Source: Streptococcus constellatus (lineage in GTDB: Bacteria; Bacillota; Bacilli; Lactobacillales; Streptococcaceae). From it: a stretch of 64,000 nt of DNA. The notes under the pieces are model-generated. The model was not told where the DNA came from. It ran no database searches and worked only from the letters and a program-made list of their open reading frames with translations. The DNA lies in contig NZ_CABHMZ010000007.1 in NCBI RefSeq assembly GCF_902167705.1, positions 62,001 to 126,000 on the forward strand, read 5' to 3'. Shown one piece after another: positions 18,813-27,207 of the stretch; positions within the stretch are counted from its first letter, which is position 1; each line of letters begins with the position of its first letter. A program made the translations under genes and the position numbers.

Positions 18813-21218
18813 ATGCTAGTAAGTTATAAATGGTTAAAAGAACTAGTTGACGTAACTGTTCTGAGTGAAGAATTAGCTGAAAAAATGTCAACGACAGGGA
18901 TTGAAGTAGAAGGGGTCAGCTCTCCTGCTGAGGGATTGTCAAAAATTGTAGTTGGTGAAGTGGTTAGCTGTGAAGAGGTTCCTGAGACGCACTTACATGT
19001 GTGTCAAGTGAATGTTGGAGAAGAGGCGCTTCGACAAATTGTTTGCGGTGCTCCAAATGTACGAGCAGGAATCAAGGTTATGGTAGCTCTTCCAGGAGCT
19101 CGTATTGCAGATAATTATAAGATTAAAAAAGGAAAAATCCGTGGTTTAGAATCCCTTGGAATGATTTGTTCCCTTGGAGAATTAGGCATTTCGGACTCGG
19201 TTGTTCCAAAAGAATTTTCTGACGGCATTCAAATTTTGCCAGAAGAAGCTGTACCAGGGGATTCCGTTTTTCCTTATCTTGACTTGGATGATGAAATTAT
19301 TGAGCTTTCTATCACGCCGAACCGTGCAGATGCGCTTTCAATGCGTGGAGTAGCGTATGAGGTAGCAGCTATCTACGACAAGTCAGTTCATTTTAAAGAT
19401 TTCTCGTTGCTAGAGGCACAAGGGCAGGCTGCAGAGCAACTCTCTGTTGCGATTGAAACGGACAAGGCTCCTTTTTATGCAGCACGTATTTTGGAAAATG
19501 TCACCATTGCTCCAAGTCCGCAATGGCTGCAAAATCTGCTGATGAATGAAGGGATTCGTCCCATCAACAATGTAGTAGATGTGACAAATTATATTTTGCT
19601 TTACTTTGGTCAACCAATGCACGCCTTTGATTTAGATACTTTTGAGGGCAATCAAATTGTGGTGCGCGAAGCGCGTGCGGGTGAAAAATTAGTAACTCTT
19701 GATGACGAAGAGCGCGAATTAGAAACGAGCGATCTTGTGATTGCGGTAGCAGATAAGCCAGTCGCTCTTGCTGGTGTCATGGGTGGAGCTGCAACGGAAA
19801 TTTCTCCTCAATCAAGGCGTATAGTGCTTGAAGCAGCAGTTTTTGACGGAACTTCTATTCGTAAGACGAGCGGGCGTCTCAATCTTCGTTCAGAATCATC
19901 TTCCCGCTTTGAAAAAGGAATTAACCTAGCGACAGTAACAGAAGCTCTAGATGCTGCGGCTAGCATGATTGCAGACCTTGCAGGTGCAACGATACAAGCC
20001 GGTATCGTCTCAGCAGGTCAAGTGGACACATCAGATGTTGAAGTTGCTTCAACATTGGCAGATGTCAATCGTGTACTTGGAACGAAATTAACTTATACAG
20101 ATATTGAAGATGTTTTCCGCCGTCTTGGTTTTGGTCTTACTGGCAATGCAGAGAAATTCACAGTCAGCGTACCACGCCGTCGTTGGGACATTCACATTGA
20201 AGCAGACCTTTATGAGGAAATTGCGCGTATCTATGGTTATGATAAATTACCGGCAACCTTGCCTAAAGATGATGGAACAGCCGGTGAATTGACAGAAACC
20301 CAAAAACTCCGCCGCAAGGTTCGCACAGTAGCAGAAGGTGCTGGTCTGACAGAAGTTATCACCTATGCTTTGACCACTCCTGAAAAAGCTGTGCAATTTA
20401 GCACCAACCCAAGTAACTTGACAGAGTTGATGTGGCCAATGACAGTAGATCGCAGTGTTCTTCGTCAAAATATGGTAGCTGGCATTTTGGATACCGTTGC
20501 CTATAATGTAGCACGTAAAAATAAGGACTTGGCTCTGTATGAAATCGGAAAAGTCTTCGAGCAAACGGGTAATCCACAGGAAGAATTGCCAACTGAAATC
20601 AACAGCTTTGCCTTTGCTTTGACAGGTTTGGTTGCTGAAAAGGATTTTCAAACTCCTGCTGTACCAGTTGATTTCTTTTATGCAAAAGGAATTCTGGAAG
20701 CACTTTTTGACCGTCTAGGTCTAAAAGTAGAGTACACAGCAACGCAAGCATTCACTAGCATGCATCCAGGTCGTACAGCAACTATTTCACTAGACGGACA
20801 AGTCATTGGCTTTGTCGGTCAAGCTCATCCAGTAGTTGCTAAAGCCTATAATATTCCAGAAACTTATGTAGCAGAAGTCAGCTTAACAGCGATTGAGCAA
20901 GCTATTCAGCCAGCACAACCATTTGTAGAAATTACCAAATTCCCAGCTGTGACACGTGATATAGCACTGCTTCTTAAAGCAGAAATCAGTCACAAAGAAG
21001 TAGTTTCAACTATTGAAGCTGCTGGTGTGAAACGCTTGACAGATATCAAATTATTCGACGTTTTCTCAGGTGAAAAACTCGGACTCGGTATGAAATCAAT
21101 GGCTTATACCTTAACTTTCCAAAATCCAGAGGATACTCTGGAAGATGAGGAAGTAGCTCGCTATATGGAAAAAATCCAAAAATCTCTTGAAGAAACGATT
21201 GGTGCAGAAGTGCGGTAA
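18813..21218 (+). CDS. pheT: Phenylalanine-tRNA ligase beta subunit
   Basis: 801 residues, the normal length. The N-terminal tRNA-binding OB domain contains [27 protein letters not shown] (about 55-85). The B3/B4 editing domain includes [31 protein letters not shown] (about 340-370). The C-terminal anticodon-binding FDX-ACB domain contains [13 protein letters not shown] (about 710-722). The start is ATG 18813 in [13 protein letters not shown]. No convincing Shine-Dalgarno precedes it (ATATAGATGAATT), which is unusual among its neighbours. Followed by a hairpin terminator. Confidence 0.96.
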   Translation: MLVSYKWLKELVDVTVLSEELAEKMSTTGIEVEGVSSPAEGLSKIVVGEVVSCEEVPETHLHVCQVNVGEEALRQIVCGAPNVRAGIKVMVALPGARIADNYKIKKGKIRGLESLGMICSLGELGISDSVVPKEFSDGIQILPEEAVPGDSVFPYLDLDDEIIELSITPNRADALSMRGVAYEVAAIYDKSVHFKDFSLLEAQGQAAEQLSVAIETDKAPFYAARILENVTIAPSPQWLQNLLMNEGIRPINNVVDVTNYILLYFGQPMHAFDLDTFEGNQIVVREARAGEKLVTLDDEERELETSDLVIAVADKPVALAGVMGGAATEISPQSRRIVLEAAVFDGTSIRKTSGRLNLRSESSSRFEKGINLATVTEALDAAASMIADLAGATIQAGIVSAGQVDTSDVEVASTLADVNRVLGTKLTYTDIEDVFRRLGFGLTGNAEKFTVSVPRRRWDIHIEADLYEEIARIYGYDKLPATLPKDDGTAGELTETQKLRRKVRTVAEGAGLTEVITYALTTPEKAVQFSTNPSNLTELMWPMTVDRSVLRQNMVAGILDTVAYNVARKNKDLALYEIGKVFEQTGNPQEELPTEINSFAFALTGLVAEKDFQTPAVPVDFFYAKGILEALFDRLGLKVEYTATQAFTSMHPGRTATISLDGQVIGFVGQAHPVVAKAYNIPETYVAEVSLTAIEQAIQPAQPFVEITKFPAVTRDIALLLKAEISHKEVVSTIEAAGVKRLTDIKLFDVFSGEKLGLGMKSMAYTLTFQNPEDTLEDEEVARYMEKIQKSLEETIGAEVR

Positions 21219-21225
21219 GACATGA

Positions 21226-21257
21226 AAAGCTCCTAAATTGAAGTTTAGGAGTTTTTT
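21226..21257 (+). terminator. Terminator of the pheST operon
   Basis: AGCTCCTAAA (21228-21237) pairs with TTTAGGAGTT (21244-21253) around a 6-nt loop, followed by T4. Confidence 0.85.
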
Positions 21258-21308
21258 CTTGTAGTAATATAATGTATAATAAGGAAAAGTTTTATATCGG
21301 AGGAGAAA

Positions 21309-22100
21309 ATGACAGTTTTTACACAACTTTGGAAATCATTTTCCAATTTGCCAGAAGTGGCAGCGATTGCTTTGGGCGGATCTCGCAGCGGAGAAACTTA
21401 TGATGAGACTTCGGACTATGATTTATGTATTTACTGCACGAGCATTCCAGATGAAGACAGTCGGAAGTTGATTTTGACCCAATATTGTTCTTATATGGAA
21501 ATAGGCAATCAATTTTGGGAATTGGAAGACGATTGTACCTTAAATAATGGCATTGATATTGATATTCTTTATAGGGACATTCGTGATTTTGCGCAAGATA
21601 TTGAAAATGTTGTCGAAAAGCACCAAGCAGGAAATGGCTACACCACCTGCTTTTGGCACAATTTAAAAACCTGCAAGATTCTTTACGATGCTAATGGAGA
21701 GTTTGGAAAATTGAAAAAACGATTTGACGTTCCATTTCCTCCGAAATTAAAAGACAACATTATTTCACGAAATTTTAGTTTGTTAACCGGACATTTGCCG
21801 TCCTACGATACGCAGATTTTAAAAGCAGCAAAACGAAAAGACTTTGTCAATGTCAATCACCGTGTAGCAGCCTTTTTAGAATCCTATTTTGACATCATTT
21901 TCGCAGTTAATGAATTGACCCACCCTGGCGAGAAGAGAATGATTTCGTATGCAGCAGCGCATGCGAGCCTTCTTCCTAATCAATTTGAGCAATCTTTAAA
22001 TACTTTACTAATGAGCATTACTGCTAGCCCCGAAATTCTTGAAAAACAATTAAGAGAAATGATTGCAAATTTATTAAGAAACTTTATATCTGATTTTTGA
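21309..22100 (+). CDS. Nucleotidyltransferase-fold protein (DUF4037-like), 3' end altered by element insertion
   Basis: 263 residues. The N-terminus has a Pol-beta-type nucleotidyltransferase signature: LGGSRSGETYDETSDYDLCIYC (GGS...DxD, about residues 19-40) and DIDILYRD with a third acidic residue. The C-terminal half is helical. The family resembles aminoglycoside or minor nucleotidyltransferases, but the substrate is unknown. ATG follows GGAGGAGAAA. The last nine codons (after MIAN, from 22071) appear to come from the integrated element: a matching TGCAAATT followed by TGA and a terminator is found at 27184, so the pre-insertion protein probably ended near residue 254. Confidence 0.8.
   Translation: MTVFTQLWKSFSNLPEVAAIALGGSRSGETYDETSDYDLCIYCTSIPDEDSRKLILTQYCSYMEIGNQFWELEDDCTLNNGIDIDILYRDIRDFAQDIENVVEKHQAGNGYTTCFWHNLKTCKILYDANGEFGKLKKRFDVPFPPKLKDNIISRNFSLLTGHLPSYDTQILKAAKRKDFVNVNHRVAAFLESYFDIIFAVNELTHPGEKRMISYAAAHASLLPNQFEQSLNTLLMSITASPEILEKQLREMIANLLRNFISDF
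22064..22071 (+). repeat. Candidate attL core (TGCAAATT)
   Basis: TGCAAATT at 22064-22071 is repeated at 27184-27191. Just inside each copy are inverted ends: AACTTTAT at 22080-22087 and its complement ATAAAGTT at 27173-27180. The core lies in the last codons of the nucleotidyltransferase gene. Eight bases can match by chance; the inverted ends and the relocated stop/terminator are what support the assignment. Confidence 0.55.
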
Positions 22101-22158
22101 TTATCCCTATAAATATTACACTTTCAAGCATTTCGAAGTATAGAAAAACACTCATTTT

Positions 22159-22175
22159 ACCACGAATATACCACG
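22159..22175 (+). repeat. Left integrase arm-type repeats
   Basis: ACCACG at 22159-22164 and 22170-22175 (TTTTACCACGAATATACCACG), 11 bp apart, same orientation. They match the pair at the right end of the element and are the expected position of integrase N-terminal-domain binding sites. Confidence 0.5.
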
Positions 22176-22212
22176 ATTGAACGAGCCTTGATATGACGAT
22201 AAAATAGCACTA

Positions 22213-22248
22213 AAAAGACACCATTGACACATTGAAGTGGTGTCTTTT
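22213..22248. terminator. Terminator inside the left end of the element
   Basis: Perfect 11-bp stem AAAAGACACCA (22213-22223) / TGGTGTCTTTT (22238-22248). It lies downstream of the minus-strand XRE-membrane gene and could also block transcription entering from the nucleotidyltransferase gene. A second smaller hairpin AAGCAGT/ACTGCTT (22255-22261/22276-22282) lies between it and the gene. Confidence 0.75.
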
Positions 22249-22302
22249 ATTAATAAGCAGTCAATCCTAAGACTAACTGCTTTTGCAAAATAAAGGTAAT
22301 CA

Positions 22303-22917
22303 CTATTTTGTTTGTTTCTTTAGAATAATATAGCTTGCAATCACAACTACAAAGAATACTAACACGAAAACTAAAGTATGAAATATTCCTATCGGATAAG
22401 GTGCAATCCACCCTTCTAGTTTGAAAACCAATCCTGAAATATATCCTGTAATCATAGAAATAGGCATAAAAGCAACTCCGATTATATTAAGCCAATTTAC
22501 ATAAAAGGGGGATTTTTCTTCCGATAGTATTCTCGCTATAAAATATCCAACAATCCCTATAGCTTGAATAATCATTGAACCCCAAACTGCTTCCATTGTT
22601 TGTTCTGCATACCAATTACCAAATGCACAAAACAGCCCAATAGCAACAAAAGCTGTTGATGATATATAAAGTACCTTACTCGTAAGCTCTTTATTTTTTT
22701 GTTCTTTGTCTGCTACTGGTTCAATTCCCTTTAGGATATAGTCAGTTGTTACTCCAAAAAAATCACTCATTATAATTATTTTTTCTAAGTCAGGCGTACT
22801 TTGTTCACTTTCCCATTTGGAAACAGCCTGCCTTGAAACTCCAACTTTATCCGCAAGTTCCTCTTGTGATATTCCTTTTGATTTCCTTAAATATTGTATT
22901 CTGTCTGCCATATTCAT
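22303..22917 (-). CDS. XRE-family regulator with a C-terminal membrane domain
   Basis: 204 residues. The first 60 form a classic HTH_3 domain (IQYLRKSKGISQEELADKVGVSRQAVSKWESEQSTPDL). After a short charged linker (about 68-80) come four or five hydrophobic segments (about 83-100, 112-130, 143-163, 175-198). This is a DNA-binding domain tethered to the membrane, an arrangement common on Firmicute mobile elements. ATG is 9 nt after GGAG. It may sense a membrane signal and repress element genes; the target is unknown. It is transcribed away from the mobilization genes. Confidence 0.8.
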   Translation of the reverse strand: MNMADRIQYLRKSKGISQEELADKVGVSRQAVSKWESEQSTPDLEKIIIMSDFFGVTTDYILKGIEPVADKEQKNKELTSKVLYISSTAFVAIGLFCAFGNWYAEQTMEAVWGSMIIQAIGIVGYFIARILSEEKSPFYVNWLNIIGVAFMPISMITGYISGLVFKLEGWIAPYPIGIFHTLVFVLVFFVVVIASYIILKKQTK

Positions 22918-23193
22918 TAGCTAACACTCCTTTCTTTCATGGTGTAATTTTAGCAATATTATCAGTTGCATAGCCACCATTTAGATATGGAAATATGTCA
23001 ACTGGCAGTTGCAATGATGTTTTTTGACAAATCAGCAGAATATTCTTGCTTATAACGTAATTTAAACATATCCATATTATAACAGTTCCATATATCCGCC
23101 ACAACAAAAATCAGCACACCCCCCTTGACATTTTTCTGTCTTGAAAAATACACACTTTTTCTTTCTTCCTCTTGATTACCAACCACAGAAAAG

Positions 23194-23256
23194 AAAAAGC
23201 CCTGTCAAGAGCCTTGCCACCATTGGTGGTGCTTTGCACTCTTTACTGGGCTTTTT
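23194..23256. terminator. Bidirectional terminator between the two XRE genes
   Basis: AAAAAGCCC (23194-23202) pairs with GGGCTTTTT (23248-23256). Nested inside are AAGAG/CTCTT and a perfect CCACCA-T-TGGTGG palindrome (23217-23229). Both strands end in T-rich tracts. It lies downstream of the minus-strand regulator. The remaining gap (22918-23190) is AT-rich, and I see no credible gene in it. Confidence 0.75.
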
Positions 23257-23286
23257 GTTTGCTGTATCTTTCATTCAAGAGGAAAA

Positions 23287-23958
23287 TTAAAGACCTCTGT
23301 TCCATTTCTCTTTCAGATAATCTTCATAGTCCGTTTCATCAAAATCTAACTGTGGCGAAGTGTCGGGAATGTTATTTCTGCTGTCTATGTCCGCAAGTTG
23401 ACGGAATATCCAGTCATCATAAGGGTCATGGTATTTATACTCTTTGGGCTGTTCTCTGTATCGGTCTAACCCTCGCATTTCCTTATGTACTTTCATCATG
23501 CGTTCTATTTTTTGACGTTGTATCAACTGCTTGATTTCCATAAGTTCTTCTAACTCCGTAACCTCATTGGTAATGTAGTTATGGATATACTGTATGAGTT
23601 TGGTTTCCATGTAAAATCTGCATTCTTTTTCATCATTGAAAAATTCATTTTCAGACAGATAATCTAAGGAAACATTGAAGTCCTGTTCCCGTTTGATAAT
23701 ATCCATGATATATGGTTCGGTGTGGTCAATATACTTCCATTCTCCTGATAATAATTCATTGGGCGTTACTCCCAGCACGTCCATTATCTTTTCTAATGTG
23801 TCAAAGGTAGGATAATTCACACCCCGTTCAATCTTGGAAAGGCTCTGCATATTGATACCGATTTTATCCGCAAGTTCCTGTTGTTTCATTCCTCTGTGTT
23901 TTCTTATGGTCTGTATATTCTCTCCTAAGAAACTGATTTTCTTTTCGTAATGTTCCAT
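23287..23958 (-). CDS. XRE-family element regulator
   Basis: 223 residues. The N-terminal HTH_3 domain (about 14-70: IRKHRGMKQQELADKIGINMQSLSKIERGVNYPTFDTLEKIMDVLGVTPNELL) is followed by a long acidic, helical C-terminal region. That region has an EELMEIKQLIQRQKIERMMKVHKEMRG coiled-coil stretch and an acidic tail. Its position, divergent from the oriT-mobT-xis-int block, is that of the master repressor of Tn916/ICESt3-like elements. GAAAGGAG lies 15-16 nt before the ATG, rather far. Likely controls excision and transfer genes. Confidence 0.8.
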   Translation of the reverse strand: MEHYEKKISFLGENIQTIRKHRGMKQQELADKIGINMQSLSKIERGVNYPTFDTLEKIMDVLGVTPNELLSGEWKYIDHTEPYIMDIIKREQDFNVSLDYLSENEFFNDEKECRFYMETKLIQYIHNYITNEVTELEELMEIKQLIQRQKIERMMKVHKEMRGLDRYREQPKEYKYHDPYDDWIFRQLADIDSRNNIPDTSPQLDFDETDYEDYLKEKWNRGL

Positions 23959-24196
23959 AACTTAGTATAACCGCTCCTTTCGTTGCTTTTCTCGGTGTTT
24001 ATAAGCATATCATACTTAATATTTATTAAAAAGTCAATCAAAACTTCTTGACAAGTAATTCTAATGGCGTTATTATCGTATTAGATAGGGTGATTAAGCA
24101 CGCTAGGGTCAATCACACGCTTGAGTAAGCATAGAAAAGATGTATTTTCATTTTGATAGCATGAATAAGCATGGACTATCAGACCGAAAATAAGGT

Positions 24197-24323
24197 TTCT
24201 GACTGGGGCTGTTCCGTTTAGCCACGAGTCTTACAAGGCTCGTGAGCGTTAAGAACGGATCAGACACAGGAAGAAAGGGAACGCCTTTAGGCGTTCATAA
24301 AGGGCGTATATGTAACACCGCCC
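24197..24323 (+). other. Candidate origin of transfer (oriT)
   Basis: The non-coding region before the relaxase gene is rich in dyads: CACGAG/CTCGTG (24223-24228/24239-24244) around a TCTTACAAGG loop, flanked by outer CCGTT/AACGG and TCTGA/TCAGA arms; a perfect 8-bp stem GAACGCCT-TT-AGGCGTTC (24279-24296); and GGGCG/CGCCC (24302-24306/24319-24323). Rep_trans/MobT relaxases act on such hairpin origins, usually directly upstream of their own gene. The nick site cannot be assigned by eye. Confidence 0.55.
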
Positions 24324-24353
24324 TGCGTATACATGTCATAGTACCTAGAAACT

Positions 24354-25514
24354 GTGATAAATAAAGGAAAAAACACGATTTTTACCCGCAAAAAACGGGG
24401 CATACGAAAGGAGCAATGCACTATAACTACACACAAAAATTTATCCGTTAAGATTGATTACATCAGCATTGTATTTGAAACGGCAACCGCTGAAGATATA
24501 ATCATGCACATTTTAGGTTTACCGACTGACATTTTCAATGTCTATCCGGCAAGCGTTAAATTCAAGACCTATCAGGCACGCTGGCAGATTGGAGATATTT
24601 ATGTATCGGGGGACGCAAGAAAGACAGAGGACAATCCACAAGGGCTAGGCTGTTATCTTGTTATGACTGGCAGAGGTTGTGATGATATTTTCCGTATTCT
24701 CGACAGTAGGAATTATACCTTTGGGGATATGTTCCGACGCTGTGAGCGAAGATACGGACTGGATAACTTCCATTTCACAAGACTTGATATTGCCATTGAT
24801 GATAGGAACGAAAAGCCATTCTTTACCATAGAGCAGATAAAGAAGAAATGTGAAAAAGAGGAATTTATCTCGAATAGTGAGGGCTACCACTTTGACGAAA
24901 GCAAGTTTGATGATTTCGACACTGCAAAGACCGTTTATATCGGTGCTGGAAAATCGGGATTGTCCTACCGCTTTTATGATAAGGATAAGGAAGTCTGTTC
25001 AAAACATAATAAGACACTTGATGAAGTTGGCAGTTGGAAACGGACAGAAATGCAACTGCGTGATGATAAGGCTCATGTTTTTGCCATGACATTCAAAGAC
25101 AGACCGCTGGAACTTGGGGAACTGGCTTTCGGACTGCTGGCAAACAACCTACGCTTTGTCGTACCAAACAGAAACGAAAGTAATAAAAGCAGATGGAAAA
25201 CGTGTCGGTTTTGGGAACGATTTTTAGGGGCTGTGGAAGTCTTGAAACTGCAAGTACCGAAACTACATAATTCCCTTGAGGAAACACAGCAATGGCTCAC
25301 AGAGGGGGGCGTGATTTCTGCTGTCAAAAGTTTTTATTTCTTAGAAGAACATGATGCATTAGGTGGACTGGAAAAAGTGGGAACTATGCTTGACAGGGCA
25401 AGATACAGCAGTTCCCTTTCCAGTAAATTAACCGCCCACTTACAGAGGATAGACCGCACCGACCTTATCCCCTATATCCAGTATGACACGAAACATGGGA
25501 AAGGGGGTATCTGA
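24354..25514 (+). CDS. mobT: MobT-type relaxase (Rep_trans replication-initiator family)
   Basis: Up to 386 residues. Motifs of the rolling-circle Rep_trans family are visible in order: IDYISIVFE (about 36), [13 protein letters not shown] (about 138-150), [21 protein letters not shown] (about 192-212) and [13 protein letters not shown] (about 225-237). Relatives in Tn916 (Orf20) and ICESt3 nick oriT and start DNA transfer. The start is unclear: the only early start codon in this frame is GTG 24354, without a good SD, while a strong AAAGGAG (24407-24413) leads into an out-of-frame 11-codon ORF. The stop overlaps the xis ATG by one base. Confidence 0.85.
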   Translation: MINKGKNTIFTRKKRGIRKEQCTITTHKNLSVKIDYISIVFETATAEDIIMHILGLPTDIFNVYPASVKFKTYQARWQIGDIYVSGDARKTEDNPQGLGCYLVMTGRGCDDIFRILDSRNYTFGDMFRRCERRYGLDNFHFTRLDIAIDDRNEKPFFTIEQIKKKCEKEEFISNSEGYHFDESKFDDFDTAKTVYIGAGKSGLSYRFYDKDKEVCSKHNKTLDEVGSWKRTEMQLRDDKAHVFAMTFKDRPLELGELAFGLLANNLRFVVPNRNESNKSRWKTCRFWERFLGAVEVLKLQVPKLHNSLEETQQWLTEGGVISAVKSFYFLEEHDALGGLEKVGTMLDRARYSSSLSSKLTAHLQRIDRTDLIPYIQYDTKHGKGGI

Positions 25515-25717
25515 TGAATAACAACGATATTCCCGTATGGGAAAAATACACCCTTACCATTGAAGAAGCGTCAAAGTATTTCCGTATCGGAGAAAACAAG
25601 TTAAGACGCTTGGCAGAGGAAAACAAGGACGCTGGCTGGCTCATTATGAATGGCAACCGCATACAGATTAAACGCCGACAGTTTGAAAAGGTCATTGATA
25701 AATTGGACGCAATCTAA
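25514..25717 (+). CDS. xis: Excisionase
   Basis: 67 residues, very close to Tn916 Xis as I remember it, including [27 protein letters not shown] (winged-helix recognition region) and [16 protein letters not shown]. It bends DNA near the element ends and directs Int toward excision. Its ATG shares a base with the mobT TGA, so translation is coupled. Int follows after a 78-bp leader containing a hairpin. Confidence 0.95.
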   Translation: MNNNDIPVWEKYTLTIEEASKYFRIGENKLRRLAEENKDAGWLIMNGNRIQIKRRQFEKVIDKLDAI

Positions 25718-25724
25718 TGCAAAT

Positions 25725-25768
25725 GAGCCTTGTATGTGTTATGATGAATACAAGTCATATCAAGGCTC
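25725..25768 (+). promoter_or_regulatory. Hairpin in the xis-int leader; its right arm is inversely repeated at the element's left end
   Basis: GAGCCTTG (25725-25732) pairs with CAAGGCTC (25761-25768), 28 nt before the int start. The right arm belongs to GTCATATCAAGGCTC (25754-25768), whose exact reverse complement occurs at 22183-22197 beside the left arm repeats. It could attenuate int or bind an element protein. Confidence 0.5.
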
Positions 25769-25795
25769 TTTCCAACAAGGAAAGGAGCAGACACC

Positions 25796-26989
25796 ATGAA
25801 AGAAAAAAGACGGGATAGTAAAGAACGTATCCTGCATACTGGAGAGAGCCAACGAACAGACGGAAAATACTTATATAAATATGTAGACGCATTTGGAAAC
25901 ACAAAATATGTGTATGCTTGGAGATTGACACCCACAGACCCGACACCAAAGGGAAAACGGGAAAAACCCTCACTTCGTGAACTGGAACAGCAGATAAGAC
26001 GGGATATTGAGGACGGTATCGACAGCACAGGCAAGAAAATGACGCTTTGCCAACTCTACGCCAAACAGAACGCACAGAGGGCAAATGTGAAGAAAAGCAC
26101 ACAGAAACAACGGGAACAACTCATGCGGTTATTGAAAGAGGACAAGTTAGGTGCTAGGAGCATTGATACGATAAAACCCTCTGACGCTAAAGAATGGGCG
26201 TTACGCATGAAAGACAAAGGCTTTTCCTATAACACTATTAACAACCATAAACGCTCGTTAAAAGCGTCATTCTATATCGCCATACAAGACGATTGTGTAA
26301 GGAAAAACCCTTTTAATTTCAAGTTAAGTGAAATCATAGAAAATGATACCAAAGAGAAAGTAGTATTGACAGAGGAACAGGAACAAGCCTTACTGTCATT
26401 CATCAAGACGGATAACGTGTATCACAAGTATTATGATGATGTGCTGATACTGTTAAAGACAGGACTTCGTATCTCGGAACTGTGCGGACTGACAGTAGCC
26501 GATATTGATTTCAAGAATGAGGTTGTGGTTATCGACCACCAGTTATTAAAGAGCAAGGAACAGGGCTATTATATTGAAACGCCTAAGACAAAGAGTGGAA
26601 CAAGGCAAGTGCCATTAAGCAGAGAAACGATACAGGCATTTCAACGGGTCATAAGGAAACGCACAAAAGGGAAACTGATAGAGATAGACGGATACAAAGA
26701 TTTTCTGTTCGTCAATCCGAAAGGCAATCCTAAAGTTGCGATTGATTACAACGCCTTATTTGTCCGTATGGTAAAGAAATATAACAAACACCACAAGGAT
26801 AACCCCTTGCCACATATCACACCACATACGCTACGCCATACGTTCTGCACAAGACTGGCAAGCAAGAACATGAACCCGAAAGATTTACAGTATATCATGG
26901 GACATTCAAACATCAGTATCACAATGAACTGGTATGCTCATGCGTCCATAGATACCGCAAAATCAGAGGTTCAGCGTCTAATCGCATAA
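25796..26989 (+). CDS. int: Tyrosine recombinase/integrase, Tn916 family
   Basis: 397 residues. The N-terminal arm-binding domain (about 1-75, KTGESQRTDG-like segment) is followed by a core-binding SAM-like domain (about 85-180) and a catalytic domain. Catalytic residues are Arg in LLKTGLRISELCGL, His-x-x-Arg in PHTLRHTFCTRL, His in YIMGHSNISITMNW, and the nucleophile Tyr in the closing WYAHA. Clearly related to Tn916 Int (long shared stretches such as MTLCQLYAKQNAQR and SLKASFYIAIQDDCVRKNPF) but not identical. ATG follows AAAGGAG. It integrates and, with Xis, excises the element. Confidence 0.95.
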   Translation: MKEKRRDSKERILHTGESQRTDGKYLYKYVDAFGNTKYVYAWRLTPTDPTPKGKREKPSLRELEQQIRRDIEDGIDSTGKKMTLCQLYAKQNAQRANVKKSTQKQREQLMRLLKEDKLGARSIDTIKPSDAKEWALRMKDKGFSYNTINNHKRSLKASFYIAIQDDCVRKNPFNFKLSEIIENDTKEKVVLTEEQEQALLSFIKTDNVYHKYYDDVLILLKTGLRISELCGLTVADIDFKNEVVVIDHQLLKSKEQGYYIETPKTKSGTRQVPLSRETIQAFQRVIRKRTKGKLIEIDGYKDFLFVNPKGNPKVAIDYNALFVRMVKKYNKHHKDNPLPHITPHTLRHTFCTRLASKNMNPKDLQYIMGHSNISITMNWYAHASIDTAKSEVQRLIA

Positions 26990-26998
26990 GAAGTATTT

Positions 26999-27016
26999 AC
27001 CACGATTTTAACCACG
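26999..27016 (+). repeat. Right integrase arm-type repeats
   Basis: ACCACG at 26999-27004 and 27011-27016 (TTTACCACGATTTTAACCACG), with a third related TTTACCACA near 27060. Same orientation and near-identical flanks (CACGATTGA at left, CACGCTTGA at right) as the left-end pair. Confidence 0.5.
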
Positions 27017-27077
27017 CTTGATAGCGAAAATATAAGAAGATAGACCTAGATATGTGAGGTTTACCACAAAAGCAAAA

Positions 27078-27113
27078 TGCCCGTAGAGCCTATAAAATAA
27101 GGCTTTGCGGACA
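27078..27113 (+). terminator. Terminator after int
   Basis: TGCCCG (27078-27083) pairs with CGGACA (27108-27113) with one mismatch, and inner AGCCT (27087-27091) pairs with AGGCT (27100-27104). The following 70 bp to the right end is AT-rich without genes. Confidence 0.55.
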
Positions 27114-27183
27114 TTTGAGAAGATATAAAAAGATAGTCAAAAAGACATATATGATTTAGAAGAAATTTTATCATAAAGTTCTC

Positions 27184-27191
27184 TGCAAATT
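27184..27191 (+). repeat. Candidate attR core (TGCAAATT)
   Basis: Second copy of the 8-bp core. Immediately downstream, GCAAAT-TGA would give the nucleotidyltransferase gene a stop codon in its native frame, and a strong terminator follows 15 bp later, as expected if this is the displaced 3' end of that gene. Confidence 0.55.
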
Positions 27192-27207
27192 GAGTTGTTG
27201 AGCACTA

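Larger units (their letters stand above)
22072..27191 (+). mobile_element. Integrative and mobilizable element, about 5.1 kb, MobT/Tn916-integrase type
   Basis: A compact module runs from the 3' end of the nucleotidyltransferase gene to just before that gene's apparent terminator. It contains a membrane-anchored XRE protein, an XRE regulator (both minus strand), an oriT-like structured region, MobT-type relaxase, Xis and Int. It has no type IV secretion genes, no coupling ATPase and no resistance cargo, so it would need a helper conjugative element. Direct ACCACG repeats near both ends look like integrase arm sites. Boundaries assume an 8-bp core; a Tn916-like coupling-sequence mechanism would shift them by about 6 bp. 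Codon use (CGG, GGG, AGA-rich stretches) differs from the flanks. Confidence 0.8.

Noticed and set aside
22998..23186. 62-codon minus-strand ORF between the two XRE genes
   Set aside because: GTG start without SD, low-complexity composition, and it runs into the terminator region of the neighbouring gene.
23172..23534. 120-codon plus-strand ORF
   Set aside because: Mostly antisense shadow of the XRE regulator and of the terminator hairpin; no SD.
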